Assembly (NCBI RefSeq): GCF_902506575.1
Contig: NZ_LR732544.1
Location: forward strand, 3,224,955-3,271,187
Length of the DNA: 46,233 nt
Reading direction: 5' to 3'
Source: Streptomyces mexicanus
GTDB taxonomy: Bacteria > Actinomycetota > Actinomycetes > Streptomycetales > Streptomycetaceae
In this document: piece after piece, positions 18,610 to 27,273 of the stretch
How positions within the stretch are numbered: the first letter of the stretch is position 1
Layout: each line of letters opens with the position of its first letter
The notes under the pieces: generated by a model
Seen by the model: the letters and a program-made list of their open reading frames with translations, nothing else
Told to the model about the DNA's origin: nothing
The model's database searches: none
Made by a program: the position numbers and the translations under genes

Positions 18610-20454
18610 TCAGCCGGGATACACCGGAGCCGAGCCGTCCTTGACCACCTTCTGCCACTGCGCCCCGGCCGGCAGCCGCACGATGCCGTCCTCCGAGTAC
18701 GCCACCAGCGGCAGCCGGCCGTCGGCGGTCGCGGCGATCGACTTCACTCCCGTCAGCGCGGCGGGCGCCGGGCCCTCCGGTGTGGAGCCGTCGACCTGGA
18801 CGTACCGCATCGTCTGCACGCCGCCCTGTTCGCGCCCGGCCACCACGAGCCGGCTGTCGCCCGCCCACGACATCGCGGTGACGTCCTCCAGTTCGGGCGC
18901 CGCGGAGCGCAGTTCGAGCACCGACACCACCGGCCGGACCCCGCTCTCGCCGTCCCGTTCGATCCGCCCGATGAGCAGGGACTTCGTGGCGTCCTTGTGC
19001 TCGACGACGAGCGCGATGCGCACCCCGTCGGCGGCCACCCGCACCGCGTCGATGCGCCCGTCCAGCCCGGGCACCCGCACCTCGACCGGCTCGCCCGAGC
19101 CGTGTTCCAGCACCATCAGCCGCGGCCGTGCCGGGTCGCGGTCGGCCACCCACAGATCACCGCGCGCGTCCCAGCTGGGCGGGGTGAGCCGGTCGTTCTT
19201 GGTCTTGCCCCGGCTGCGCACCACCGGCGCCCCGAGCGTGCTGCCCGACGCCAGCGGGGCGACGAACAGCGCCGCCTTGTCGGCGCTCACCCCGGCCGCG
19301 GTGCGCTCGTCCCAGGAGACGGCCGCCGAGGTGAGCCGCTGCAGTCCCTCGCCCAGCGGGCCCGGCACCGGGTCCGGGTAGGTGCCGGTGGTGCCGGCGG
19401 CGAGCCGGACCAGCCGCTGCTTGTCGTCGAGGAAGTACAGGTATTCCGGTTGTTTCAGCGAGCCGCGGGTGGCCAGGGTCTCGGCGCGGTCCTCGCCGAG
19501 CGTGCACAGCGTGCTGCCGTCGGGCCGCTCCAGGGTGACCGTGTCCACGGTGGGCGTCAGGTTCTGCAGCGTGAACAGCAGCTGGGTCGCCATCTGCCGG
19601 CACTGGCGCTGCCCGACCCGGGAGGCGTTGCCGTTCAGCGGCACCGTGAGCCGGTTCTGGTCGTCGGGGGTCAGCGCGGTCACGCCCTTGCGCAGCGCCG
19701 TGCCCGTCGGGAAGCTCGACCTGACCACCGGGCCGAGCCAGTGCGTGGGACCGGCCAGCAGCGAACGCACCATCTGCGTCATCGCGTCCACCCGCCGCCG
19801 CACGTACACGGGGTCGGCGACGGCCGTGACGGGACCCACCGATCCCGTCTCCTCGCCGGTGTTGGAGGCGAAGTAGTACTTGTCGACGGACACGTAGTTG
19901 CGCTGGAAGTCCGACTGCCCCATGACGACGCCCTGCGGCAGCCTGTCGATGCGCCACTGCCCCGTCTTCCTGTTCCGGGTCAGGTGCACCGGCTGGTTGT
20001 AGCGGCCGTGCAGGGGCGTGTACGACTGCTCGTGGTCCACCTGTGCCACCGTGGTGCCGGTCAGCGTGAACGCGTACGCGTCGGCGTCCTCCTGCCCCGT
20101 CGTACGGTCGACCCGGATGTCCGGCCCGCCGGAGAGCACGGTCGTGGACCGCTCCGGCGCCCACCGCCGCGCGGCCGCGCCGGTCAGATACTGGCGCGCC
20201 GTCGCGTACTGCGGATCGTCGCTGGTCAGCGCCTCCAGGAAGCCCTGCACGATCTCCGACGGCGGCGCGTCGTCCCGCGGTGGCGTCGCGAACACGCGGA
20301 CCTCGGCGTCCTGGCGCGGTGTGGACTCCACGTTGCGCAGGTCCCCGCTGTCGGGCATCGAGGCGCACCCCGTCAGCAGCACCGCCCCCACACCGGCGTA
20401 CGCCAGCGCGCGCATCGGTCGCCGCCGCGCGCCCCCCGCGCGGTCAGCGCCCAC
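18610..20454 (-). CDS. lpqB: Lipoprotein LpqB, MtrAB accessory
   Basis: The 614-residue protein is the LpqB lipoprotein that works with the MtrA-MtrB two-component system. It begins with a basic n-region and hydrophobic stretch ending in the lipobox LLTGC, with C30 as lipidated cysteine. A GerMN-type domain follows (about 70-320), then a C-terminal beta-propeller-like LpqB domain. The GTG start at 20454 is chosen because GGGGAGG lies six bases upstream; an internal ATG at 20415 lacks such a site. The start overlaps the mtrB stop by 11 bp, so translation is likely coupled. It is exported and anchored in the outer face of the membrane, where it is thought to modulate MtrB. Confidence 0.95.
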   Translation of the reverse strand: MGADRAGGARRRPMRALAYAGVGAVLLTGCASMPDSGDLRNVESTPRQDAEVRVFATPPRDDAPPSEIVQGFLEALTSDDPQYATARQYLTGAAARRWAPERSTTVLSGGPDIRVDRTTGQEDADAYAFTLTGTTVAQVDHEQSYTPLHGRYNQPVHLTRNRKTGQWRIDRLPQGVVMGQSDFQRNYVSVDKYYFASNTGEETGSVGPVTAVADPVYVRRRVDAMTQMVRSLLAGPTHWLGPVVRSSFPTGTALRKGVTALTPDDQNRLTVPLNGNASRVGQRQCRQMATQLLFTLQNLTPTVDTVTLERPDGSTLCTLGEDRAETLATRGSLKQPEYLYFLDDKQRLVRLAAGTTGTYPDPVPGPLGEGLQRLTSAAVSWDERTAAGVSADKAALFVAPLASGSTLGAPVVRSRGKTKNDRLTPPSWDARGDLWVADRDPARPRLMVLEHGSGEPVEVRVPGLDGRIDAVRVAADGVRIALVVEHKDATKSLLIGRIERDGESGVRPVVSVLELRSAAPELEDVTAMSWAGDSRLVVAGREQGGVQTMRYVQVDGSTPEGPAPAALTGVKSIAATADGRLPLVAYSEDGIVRLPAGAQWQKVVKDGSAPVYPG

Positions 20455-22537
20455 CGAATGCCTCCCCTTCCTGCGTCGCGTCCCGCGGCCCGGCTCCCTC
20501 CGGGGCCGTGGGGCGCGTGGTCCGTTCCGTCGTCGCCGGCCGTGCCGCGGAGGCGGGTGCGGCCGGCTGCGGGCGGGCGCCCGAGGCGGGCCGGGGCACC
20601 ACGCGTGCGCCGCTGCCCGGCAGCGCCGTCGGGTCGGCCGCCGGTACCGCCGCGGCCGTCCGGTTCGCCCTCGGGTCCCGGACCGGCATCGCGCTCCGCT
20701 CGCCGGTCGCCTGTGCCGGGACGGTGGCCCGCTTGCCGTCGCCGCCGGGCAGGCCGGCGCCGTCCAGTCCCCGGTTGCGCCGAGAGTCCTTGGGCTCCAG
20801 GGGTATCGGCGAGCCCCGCAGCGGCTCGTCGGCGGTCCGCGGCAGCGTCAGCCGGAACTGGGAGCCGCCGCCCGGCTCGCCCCACGCCTGCAGCCAGCCA
20901 CCGTGCAGCCGGGCGTCCTCCAGGGCGATCGACAGCCCCAGCCCCGTGCCGCCGGTGGTCCGCGCGCGGGCCGGGTCGGCCCGCCAGAACCGGCTGAAGA
21001 CGCGGGTGGCCTCTCCCGGCTTGAGCCCCACGCCGTAGTCGCGCACCGCGACCGCGACCGCACCGCCGGCCGCGGCGAGCCGGACGACGACGTCACGGCC
21101 CTCGCCGTGTTCGACGGCGTTGACGACGAGGTTGCGCAGGATGCGCTCCACCCGGCGCGCGTCGGCCTCGGCGACCACGGGCTGCTGGTCGCCGACGACC
21201 CGTATCACCGTGCCCTTGCGCTCCGCGAGCGGTTCCGCGCCGCTGACCACGCGCCGCACGACCTCGCGCAGGTCGACCGGCTCGGCCTCCAGCGCCGCCG
21301 CGCCGGCGTCGAAGCGGCTGATCTCCAGCAGGTCCGCCAGCAGCGACTCGAACCGGTCGAGCTGGTCGGCGAGCAGTTCCGCCGAGCGCGCCGTGACCGG
21401 GTCGAAGTCCTCGCGCGCCTCGTGGATGACGTCGGCCGCCATCCGCACGGTCGTCAGCGGTGTGCGCAGCTCGTGCGAGACGTCGGAGACGAACCGGCGC
21501 TGCATCCGCGACAGGTCCTCCAGCTGGTTGATCTTCAGCTGCAGGTTCTGCGCCATCTTGTTGAAGGCCTCGCCCAGGCGCGCGATGTCGTCCTCGCCGG
21601 TGACCTTCATCCGCTCCTGCAGCCGCCCGGCCGACAGCCGCTCGGCGATCCCGGCGGCCATCCGCACCGGCGTGACCACCTGCCGCACCACCAGCCAGGC
21701 GATCGCCCCGAGCAGCACGACGACGAACAGACCGGCCGTCGCCAGGGTGCCCTTGACCAGGCTGAGCGACTTCTCCTCCTGCGTCAGCGGAAAGAGGTAG
21801 TACAGCTCGTACGGGTCACCGTTGGGGTCGTCGACCCGCTTGCCGATGACGAGCGCGGGCTCCGGCTTCTTGTCGGTGTCCTTGTAGATGATGCGGGTGT
21901 AGCTCTGCGCGGCGGTCGTGCTGCTGTTGATCCGGGAGCGCAGGTCGCCGGGGACGCTCGCGGTGGGGTCCACCTGGCCGGAGGCGCGCGGGCCGCGCCC
22001 GCCGCCGCTCTCGTCGCCCGCGGGCAGCGTGACCACGTCGAAGGCGCCCTGGCCACCGCTGGAGAGCGACAGCACCAGCTCGCTCATCCAGGAGATGACG
22101 TTCTGCGAGGAGTGGCCGTCGGAGCCGGTGCCGTCGTCGGAGGTGCCGGCCGCCGCCTCGTCGGCCTTCTGCTTGGCCACCGCGAACCCGCCGGTGGCCT
22201 GGCTCTGGGACGCCTTCACCTTGGCCTCGAGCAGCCCGTTGCGGACCTGGCCGATGACGACGAAGCCCAGCAGCAGCACCACGCCCAGCGACATCAGCAG
22301 CGTGGTGACGACCACCTTGAGCTGGATGTTGCGCCGCCACAGCCGCATCACCGGCAGCAGCGGCCGGCGCACCCAGCGCAGCAGCAGCCGCAGGACCGGG
22401 CTGCCCTGCACACCACCGTGCAGCAGCCCGCCCTCCAGCAGGCGCGCCCAGAAGGAGCCCGCGCTGTTCCGGCCGACAGGCCGCCCGGCGCGGGCCCCGG
22501 TGCGTCCGGGCGCCGAAGCGGCACTGTCCCCGGACAT
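20444..22537 (-). CDS. mtrB: Sensor histidine kinase MtrB
   Basis: The ~697-residue protein has a basic N-terminal segment, a first transmembrane helix (~73-95), an extracellular sensor region (~96-265), a second transmembrane helix (~266-286) and a HAMP domain. The dimerisation domain has H355 in VSDVSHELRTPLTTVR, and the ATPase domain has an N-box (NLVVNAVEHG) and G-boxes (DYGVGL, GTGLGLSIA). It phosphorylates MtrA. The last ~120 residues are a Pro/Ala/Arg-rich tail likely to be disordered. The ATG at 22537 lies one base after the mtrA stop, implying coupled translation; a GTG at 22570 inside mtrA would add 11 residues. Confidence 0.96.
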   Translation of the reverse strand: MSGDSAASAPGRTGARAGRPVGRNSAGSFWARLLEGGLLHGGVQGSPVLRLLLRWVRRPLLPVMRLWRRNIQLKVVVTTLLMSLGVVLLLGFVVIGQVRNGLLEAKVKASQSQATGGFAVAKQKADEAAAGTSDDGTGSDGHSSQNVISWMSELVLSLSSGGQGAFDVVTLPAGDESGGGRGPRASGQVDPTASVPGDLRSRINSSTTAAQSYTRIIYKDTDKKPEPALVIGKRVDDPNGDPYELYYLFPLTQEEKSLSLVKGTLATAGLFVVVLLGAIAWLVVRQVVTPVRMAAGIAERLSAGRLQERMKVTGEDDIARLGEAFNKMAQNLQLKINQLEDLSRMQRRFVSDVSHELRTPLTTVRMAADVIHEAREDFDPVTARSAELLADQLDRFESLLADLLEISRFDAGAAALEAEPVDLREVVRRVVSGAEPLAERKGTVIRVVGDQQPVVAEADARRVERILRNLVVNAVEHGEGRDVVVRLAAAGGAVAVAVRDYGVGLKPGEATRVFSRFWRADPARARTTGGTGLGLSIALEDARLHGGWLQAWGEPGGGSQFRLTLPRTADEPLRGSPIPLEPKDSRRNRGLDGAGLPGGDGKRATVPAQATGERSAMPVRDPRANRTAAAVPAADPTALPGSGARVVPRPASGARPQPAAPASAARPATTERTTRPTAPEGAGPRDATQEGEAFGGR

Positions 22538-22538
22538 G

Positions 22539-23228
22539 TCAGCTCGGCCCGGCCTTGTAACCGACACCACGGACGGTCACCACGATCTCGGGCTTCTCCG
22601 GGTCCTTCTCCACCTTCGAGCGCAGCCGCTGGACGTGCACGTTCACCAGCCGCGTGTCGGCCGCGTGCCGGTAGCCCCACACCTGCTCCAGCAGCACCTC
22701 GCGCGTGAACACCTGCCACGGCTTGCGGGCCAGCGCCACCAGCAGGTCGAACTCCAGCGGGGTCAGCGCGATGGACTGCCCGTCCCGCTTCACCGAGTGA
22801 CCGGCCACGTCGATGACGAGGTCGCCGATGGCCAGCTGCTCCGGCGCCGGCTCCTCCGACCTGCGCAGCCGCGCCCGGATCCGGGCCACCAGCTCCTTGG
22901 GCTTGAACGGCTTGACGATGTAGTCGTCGGCGCCGGACTCCAGGCCGACGACGACATCCACGGTGTCGCTCTTGGCCGTCAGCATCACGATCGGCACCCC
23001 GGACTCCGCCCGGATCAGCCGGCACACCTCGATGCCGTCCCGGCCGGGCAGCATCAGGTCCAGCAGCACCAGATCGGGCTTGGTCTCACGGAAAGCGGCC
23101 AGCGCCTTGTCGCCGTCGGCTACGAAAGACGGCTCGAAACCCTCACCACGCAGCACGATCCCGAGCATCTCGGCCAGTGCGGTGTCGTCGTCGACGACAA
23201 GGACTCGTCCCTTCATAAACGACATCAT
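22539..23228 (-). CDS. mtrA: Response regulator MtrA (OmpR/PhoB type)
   Basis: The 229-residue protein starts MMSFMKGRVLVVDDD. It has a receiver domain with D57 (LVLLDLMLPG) as phospho-acceptor, T/K switch residues (MLTAKSD, YIVKPF), and an OmpR-type winged helix (LTPLEFDLLVALARKPWQVF...GYKAGPS). MtrA controls cell-wall, division and developmental genes in Actinobacteria. It is first in the mtrA-mtrB-lpqB operon. The start is uncertain between 23228 and an ATG four codons later. A palindrome resembling GTCACA-type MtrA sites lies ~40 bp upstream. Confidence 0.97.
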   Translation of the reverse strand: MMSFMKGRVLVVDDDTALAEMLGIVLRGEGFEPSFVADGDKALAAFRETKPDLVLLDLMLPGRDGIEVCRLIRAESGVPIVMLTAKSDTVDVVVGLESGADDYIVKPFKPKELVARIRARLRRSEEPAPEQLAIGDLVIDVAGHSVKRDGQSIALTPLEFDLLVALARKPWQVFTREVLLEQVWGYRHAADTRLVNVHVQRLRSKVEKDPEKPEIVVTVRGVGYKAGPS

Positions 23229-23267
23229 CCCATTCTCGTAACGGTCTCAGGGGTGCTGGTGAGGCAG

Positions 23268-23283
23268 GTCACTGGCCTGTGAC
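23268..23283. promoter_or_regulatory. GTCAC-N6-GTGAC palindrome upstream of mtrA
   Basis: This 16-base palindrome, with GGCC at its centre, is 40-55 bp upstream of the mtrA start codon. On the minus strand it contains GTCACAG, which resembles the half-site described for mycobacterial MtrA. A further GTCAC lies at 23301-23305. Autoregulation by MtrA is an inference. Confidence 0.4.
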
Positions 23284-23361
23284 GATAGTCGTAGGCAGTC
23301 GTCACTGTCTGCCTCGGCCCGAGAACGGGACGCCGACCGCCCTTCCGGGACCACGCAGCGG

Positions 23362-24513
23362 TTACGGCCGCTGACCCACCGTCGACCGGCGCGAGCGGGC
23401 GCACAGCTCGGCCAGCCCCTCGGCGGTCACCGGGGAGACCGCGCCCTCCTCGGTGACGATCGCGGTGACCAGCTCCGGCGGGGTCACGTCGAAGGCCGGG
23501 TTGTAGGCCTGCGTGCCGAGCGGCGCGACCGGCAGACCCCCGCCCGCCCCCGTCACCGGCGCCTGCGGAGCCATGATCTCGGTGACCTCGTAGCCGGGAC
23601 GCTGCTCGACCTCGATGGACGCCCCGTCCGGGGTGTCCGGGTCCACCGTCGTCACCGGGGCCACCACGATGAACGGCACATGGTGGTAGCGCGCCAGCAC
23701 CGCGAGCGGATAGCTGCCCACCTTGTTCGCCACCGAGCCGTCGGCCGCGATGCGGTCCGCGCCGATCAGCACCGCGTCCACCTCACCCGCCGCGAACAGC
23801 GAACCGGCCGCGTTGTCGGTGAGCACCGTGTACGCCAGGTCGTTGCGCGCCGCCTCGTACGCCGTCAGCCGCGCACCCTGCAGCAGCGGCCGCGTCTCGT
23901 CCACCCACAGCCGGCGCAGCCGGCCCGCGCGGTGTGCCGCGAGCGCCACCGCGAACGCGGTGCCCTCCCCGCCCGACACCAGCGATCCGGTGTTGCAGTG
24001 GGTGAGGATCCGGTGCCCGCCGCCGGGCTGCAGCTCGTCCAGCAGCGCCAGCCCGTGCTCGGCCATCCGGGCACTGGCCCGGGCATCCTCCTGGTGCAGC
24101 TGCCGCGCCGCAGCCAGCGCGGCCGGGGCCGCCTGCCGGGGATCGCCGGTCTTGGCGAGCGCGGCCTGGTAGGCGGACAGCGCCCGGCGCACGCCGACGG
24201 AGAGGTTGACCGCGGTGGGCCGGGCGTTCTCCAGCGCCCGCGCGGCGTCGTCCACGTCGAACCCGCGGGCGGCGGCGAGCGCGACGCCGTACGCCCCGGC
24301 GATCCCCAGCAGCGGCGCGCCGCGCACCGCCAGCGACTGGATCGCCTCCACCAGCGCGGGCGCGTCCGTGCACACCAGCTCCACCTCCTCGGCGGGCAGC
24401 CGGGTCTGGTCGAGAAGGACCAGGACGGGGCCCTCGGGCGGCTCCTCCCAGCGGATGACCGGCGTACCCGCCGGCCGGTTGTCCTGACGGGTCTGCGCGT
24501 ACTGATCAGCCAT
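23362..24513 (-). CDS. mtnA: S-methyl-5-thioribose-1-phosphate isomerase
   Basis: The 383-residue enzyme converts methylthioribose-1-phosphate to methylthioribulose-1-phosphate in the methionine salvage pathway. Family signatures are the substrate-binding RGAPLLGIAGAYG (residues 64-76), the catalytic cysteine C173 in LTHCNTGSL and the catalytic aspartate D253 in LIGADRIAADGSVANKVGS. The eIF2B-alpha-like homologues lack this Cys/Asp pair, so the isomerase call is firm. The ATG at 24513 follows GGGGAAG. No other mtn gene is adjacent. It faces away from the membrane-protein gene at 24654. Confidence 0.95.
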   Translation of the reverse strand: MADQYAQTRQDNRPAGTPVIRWEEPPEGPVLVLLDQTRLPAEEVELVCTDAPALVEAIQSLAVRGAPLLGIAGAYGVALAAARGFDVDDAARALENARPTAVNLSVGVRRALSAYQAALAKTGDPRQAAPAALAAARQLHQEDARASARMAEHGLALLDELQPGGGHRILTHCNTGSLVSGGEGTAFAVALAAHRAGRLRRLWVDETRPLLQGARLTAYEAARNDLAYTVLTDNAAGSLFAAGEVDAVLIGADRIAADGSVANKVGSYPLAVLARYHHVPFIVVAPVTTVDPDTPDGASIEVEQRPGYEVTEIMAPQAPVTGAGGGLPVAPLGTQAYNPAFDVTPPELVTAIVTEEGAVSPVTAEGLAELCARSRRSTVGQRP

Positions 24514-24653
24514 GCCGTCAGTCTTCCCCGTATCCCCCTGACAATTGAAGTGGCACAGCCCCCACCGCGGCCGGTCCGTCGAAGACCACCCCATGGCACG
24601 ATGGCAGCCGACCTGCCGCCGCGACCGCGGACGGGCACCGTGAAGGAGCGACG

Positions 24654-26036
24654 ATGAACGACACTCCGGGCTGGGCCTCGCCCGGATCCTCCCCGCCCGA
24701 CGGGCAGCCGTCCGGCCCCGCCGACGACACCGGCCGCCCCGAGCACGACCCCGCGCAGCCGGCGCAGCCCGCGGACGAGCCGGGGACGCAGCCACAGGGC
24801 CCGGGCGTGAAGTGGTCCAAGGAGCAGCCGCCGCCCGGCCAGTGGACCGCGCCCACGGGCAGCCCGGCGCCCGGCCAGGCGCCGCCACCACCGCCTCCCG
24901 GCCCGGGCTGGGGCCCTCAGCCACCGGCCGGCGGCGGCTACGGCGGCCCGGGCGGCCACGGCGGTCCCGGTGGGTACGGCGGCTACGGCGGTCCCGGTGG
25001 CTACGGCGCCTGGGGCGGAGGCTGGGGAGCCGGCTGGGGCGGGCCACCGCCCGCGGCCAAGCCGGGTGTCATCCCGCTCCGCCCGCTCGGCGTCGGCGAG
25101 ATCCTCGACGGCGCGGTGTCCACGATGCGCACCCACTGGCGCACCGTGCTCGGCATCTCCCTGGTCGTCGCCGTCATCACCGAGATCATCGTCGTCCTGG
25201 TGCAGGGGCTGGCCCTGAACGACCTCACCGGCAGCGACGCCCTCAACGACCCGAACGCCACCCCGGACGACGTCCTGCATGCCATGGGGGACTCCCTCAT
25301 CGGTTCCGGCGTCGTCTTCGTGGTGTCCATGATCGGCACCGTTCTGGCCACCGCCCTGCTCACCACGGTCACCAGCCGCGCGGTGCTCGGCAGAGCGGTC
25401 ACCGTCGGCGAGGCCTGGCGGGACGCCCGCCCGCAGGTCCTCCGGCTGTTCGGCCTGATCATCGTGGTCCTGCTCATCGGCCTGGGGATCCTCGCCGTCG
25501 GCACCCTGCCCGGCGTCCTCGTCGCCCTCTCCGGAGCGACCACCGCCGGCACCGCGCTCGCCGTCCTGGGAGCCCTGGCCGCAGCAGTCGTCGCCGTGTG
25601 GCTGACGGTCCGCTTCTCCCTGGCCTCCCCCGCGCTCATGCTGGAGAAGCAGGGCATCAAGAAGGCCATGGGCCGCTCGGTCAAACTGGTCCGCGGCTCC
25701 TGGTGGCGGGTCTTCGGCATCCAGCTGCTGGCCGCGATCATCGCGAGCATCGTCTCCGCGATCGTCGTCATCCCCTTCAGCCTCATCGCCGCGGCGTTCA
25801 GCGGCGACGGCGTCTCCGGCCTGCTCAACGGCACCGGCGGCCTGGGCTGGACGTACCTCGTCGTCAGCGGCATCGGATCGGTGATCGGCTCCACGATCAC
25901 GTTCCCGATCACCGCCGGGGTCACCGTGCTGCTCTACATCGACCAGCGCATCCGCCGCGAGGCCCTCGACCTCGAACTGGCCCGCGCCGCCGGCATCCAG
26001 GACTACGGCTCCGGCGCACCCTCCTCGGGGAGCTGA
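24654..26036 (+). CDS. Multi-pass membrane protein with Pro/Gly-rich N-terminus
   Basis: The 460-residue product has a ~130-residue disordered Pro/Gly/Ser-rich N-terminus containing GGYGGPGG-type repeats. About six transmembrane segments follow between residues ~160 and 435, and a short C-terminal tail follows TVLLYIDQRIRREALDLELARAAG. This architecture is common in Streptomyces membrane proteins of unknown function, sometimes likened to the membrane domain of glycerophosphodiester phosphodiesterases. The start is well supported by AAGGAG before the ATG. The DUF4129 gene starts four bases after its stop, so they form an operon. Confidence 0.82.
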   Translation: MNDTPGWASPGSSPPDGQPSGPADDTGRPEHDPAQPAQPADEPGTQPQGPGVKWSKEQPPPGQWTAPTGSPAPGQAPPPPPPGPGWGPQPPAGGGYGGPGGHGGPGGYGGYGGPGGYGAWGGGWGAGWGGPPPAAKPGVIPLRPLGVGEILDGAVSTMRTHWRTVLGISLVVAVITEIIVVLVQGLALNDLTGSDALNDPNATPDDVLHAMGDSLIGSGVVFVVSMIGTVLATALLTTVTSRAVLGRAVTVGEAWRDARPQVLRLFGLIIVVLLIGLGILAVGTLPGVLVALSGATTAGTALAVLGALAAAVVAVWLTVRFSLASPALMLEKQGIKKAMGRSVKLVRGSWWRVFGIQLLAAIIASIVSAIVVIPFSLIAAAFSGDGVSGLLNGTGGLGWTYLVVSGIGSVIGSTITFPITAGVTVLLYIDQRIRREALDLELARAAGIQDYGSGAPSSGS

Positions 26037-26040
26037 TGCC

Positions 26041-27126
26041 GTGAGCCTGCCGGGGGGAGTTCTCACCACGCCGCCGACGCCACCGCCGGCGGCGTACGAC
26101 ACCGTACGGACCCTGCTGGGTGCCGCCCGCGCCACCGCCCTGCCGGCCCGGCAGGACGGCGGTGGCGAACCGCCGGTGCCCCCCCCGCGCGATGCCGCGG
26201 GGGAGGCCGCCCGGCGCGAGTTGCCCAGGCGGATGTCCCACGAGAACGCCCCCGGCCTGCTGCGACGCGCCCTGGCCCCCCTCTGGGACTGGATCGGCAA
26301 GCTGTTCGACCCCGCCTCGGCCGCGACACCGGGCGGAACCGCCGGCCTCGTCGTCGTCATCGTCGCCGTACTCGCCGTACTGGGCGCCCTGTGGTGGCGC
26401 CTGGGCAGTCCCCGCCGCGAACCCGTCACCGCACCCGCCCTGTTCGACGACCGCCCCCGCACCGCCGCCGAACACCGCGCGGCCGCCGAGGCCCACGCCG
26501 CCCAAGGCCACTGGAACCAGGCCGTCCAGGAGCGCATGCGGGCCGTCGTGCGCTCCCTGGAGGAACGCGCCCTGCTCGACGTACGTCCCGGCCGCACCGC
26601 CGACGAGGCCGCCGCCGAAGCGGGCCGCGCCCTGCCCGCGCACGCCGACCGGCTGCGCACCGCCGCCCGGGACTTCGACGACGTCACATACGGCGGACGC
26701 GCCGCCACCGAGCAGGCGTACCACCGCATCGCCGACCTCGACCGCGACCTGCGGCGCGCCCAGCCCGAGCTGACCAGCAGCACCGCGACCACGGCCCCCA
26801 CCACCCACCCAGCCGGCCAACTCCTCGTCCGCTGCAACAACCGCCGCATCACCCGTTGCCCGGCCTGCGCCGAGGTCTACCGCCGCGACACCTTGGCTTT
26901 CGCAATGTCCATCCGCGTGACCGTCCGCCTCGTCGTTGAGTTCTCAAGGAACGGTCGCTTCCTTCGTACTCACCCTCTCGGGCTTTCCTCCGGGCGCTTC
27001 CCTTCGGTGTTTCCGACTCTATCAGATCTTTTCTCGATCCGATTTCCTCGGTGCTTTCCAGGTTCCCGCTCTCGCGTTTCCCTTTCCGGCGGTTCCGACT
27101 TTATCAGAACTTCCGTGCCGGTCTGA
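26041..27126 (+). CDS. DUF4129 protein, 3' end replaced (chimeric frame)
   Basis: The GTG start at 26041 is four bases after the preceding gene and has GGGGAG upstream. Residues 1-~250 are a normal DUF4129 protein: a short N-terminal part, one transmembrane helix (~100-120) and a cytoplasmic DUF4129 domain (RTAAEHRAAAEAHAAQGHWNQAVQERMRA, split over ~140-165; ending AYHRIADLDRDLRRA). From about residue 255 the frame becomes foreign: first a replication-initiator fragment, then the reverse complement of an rRNA operon leader, to a chance stop at 27126. The native C-terminus and the usual downstream DUF4350, MoxR and DUF58 genes are missing. The protein may still be made, with an aberrant tail. 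Confidence 0.7.
   Translation: MSLPGGVLTTPPTPPPAAYDTVRTLLGAARATALPARQDGGGEPPVPPPRDAAGEAARRELPRRMSHENAPGLLRRALAPLWDWIGKLFDPASAATPGGTAGLVVVIVAVLAVLGALWWRLGSPRREPVTAPALFDDRPRTAAEHRAAAEAHAAQGHWNQAVQERMRAVVRSLEERALLDVRPGRTADEAAAEAGRALPAHADRLRTAARDFDDVTYGGRAATEQAYHRIADLDRDLRRAQPELTSSTATTAPTTHPAGQLLVRCNNRRITRCPACAEVYRRDTLAFAMSIRVTVRLVVEFSRNGRFLRTHPLGLSSGRFPSVFPTLSDLFSIRFPRCFPGSRSRVSLSGGSDFIRTSVPV
26815..26892 (+). pseudogene. Fragment of RepSA-type replication initiator
   Basis: About 26 codons in frame with the DUF4129 gene encode a segment containing RCNNRRITRCPACAEVY followed by RRDT. This cysteine-rich pattern is, from memory, the zinc-binding region of the replication initiator (RepSA type) of Streptomyces integrative and conjugative elements. 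Nothing before or after it matches such a protein, so it is a small remnant. Similarity was judged by eye and not by search. Confidence 0.55.
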
Positions 27127-27273
27127 CCGGCTCTCGTTTCCGATTCATCGGGGGCTTCGTGTCGAGAATCAATGTTCTCGGAAGCGAGTAGATGTTCGCT
27201 GTCACTGTGGCGGGGCTCCAGCCCCACCTCCAGGCAACTACATAAATCTACCTCCCCACCCGCTCCGTGTCAA
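26935..27273 (-). promoter_or_regulatory. Orphan rRNA operon promoter and leader, no rRNA downstream
   Basis: Read on the minus strand, this is the promoter-leader region that normally precedes 16S rRNA in Streptomyces. Upstream is a near-consensus promoter, TTGACA (27268-27273) - 17 bp - TAGATT (27245-27250). Further on are two near-identical elements 82 bp apart, TCTGATAAAGTCGG (-10 at 27098-27103) and TCTGATAGAGTCGG (-10 at 27016-27021), separated by the characteristic GGAAAGGGAAACGCGA and GAGGAAATCGGATCGA tracts. Last comes the antitermination-like CCTTGAGAACTCAAC (26935-26949). Beyond that the sequence departs from any rRNA leader I know, and no 16S gene follows. Transcription from it would run antisense through the DUF4129 and membrane-protein genes. 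Confidence 0.8.
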
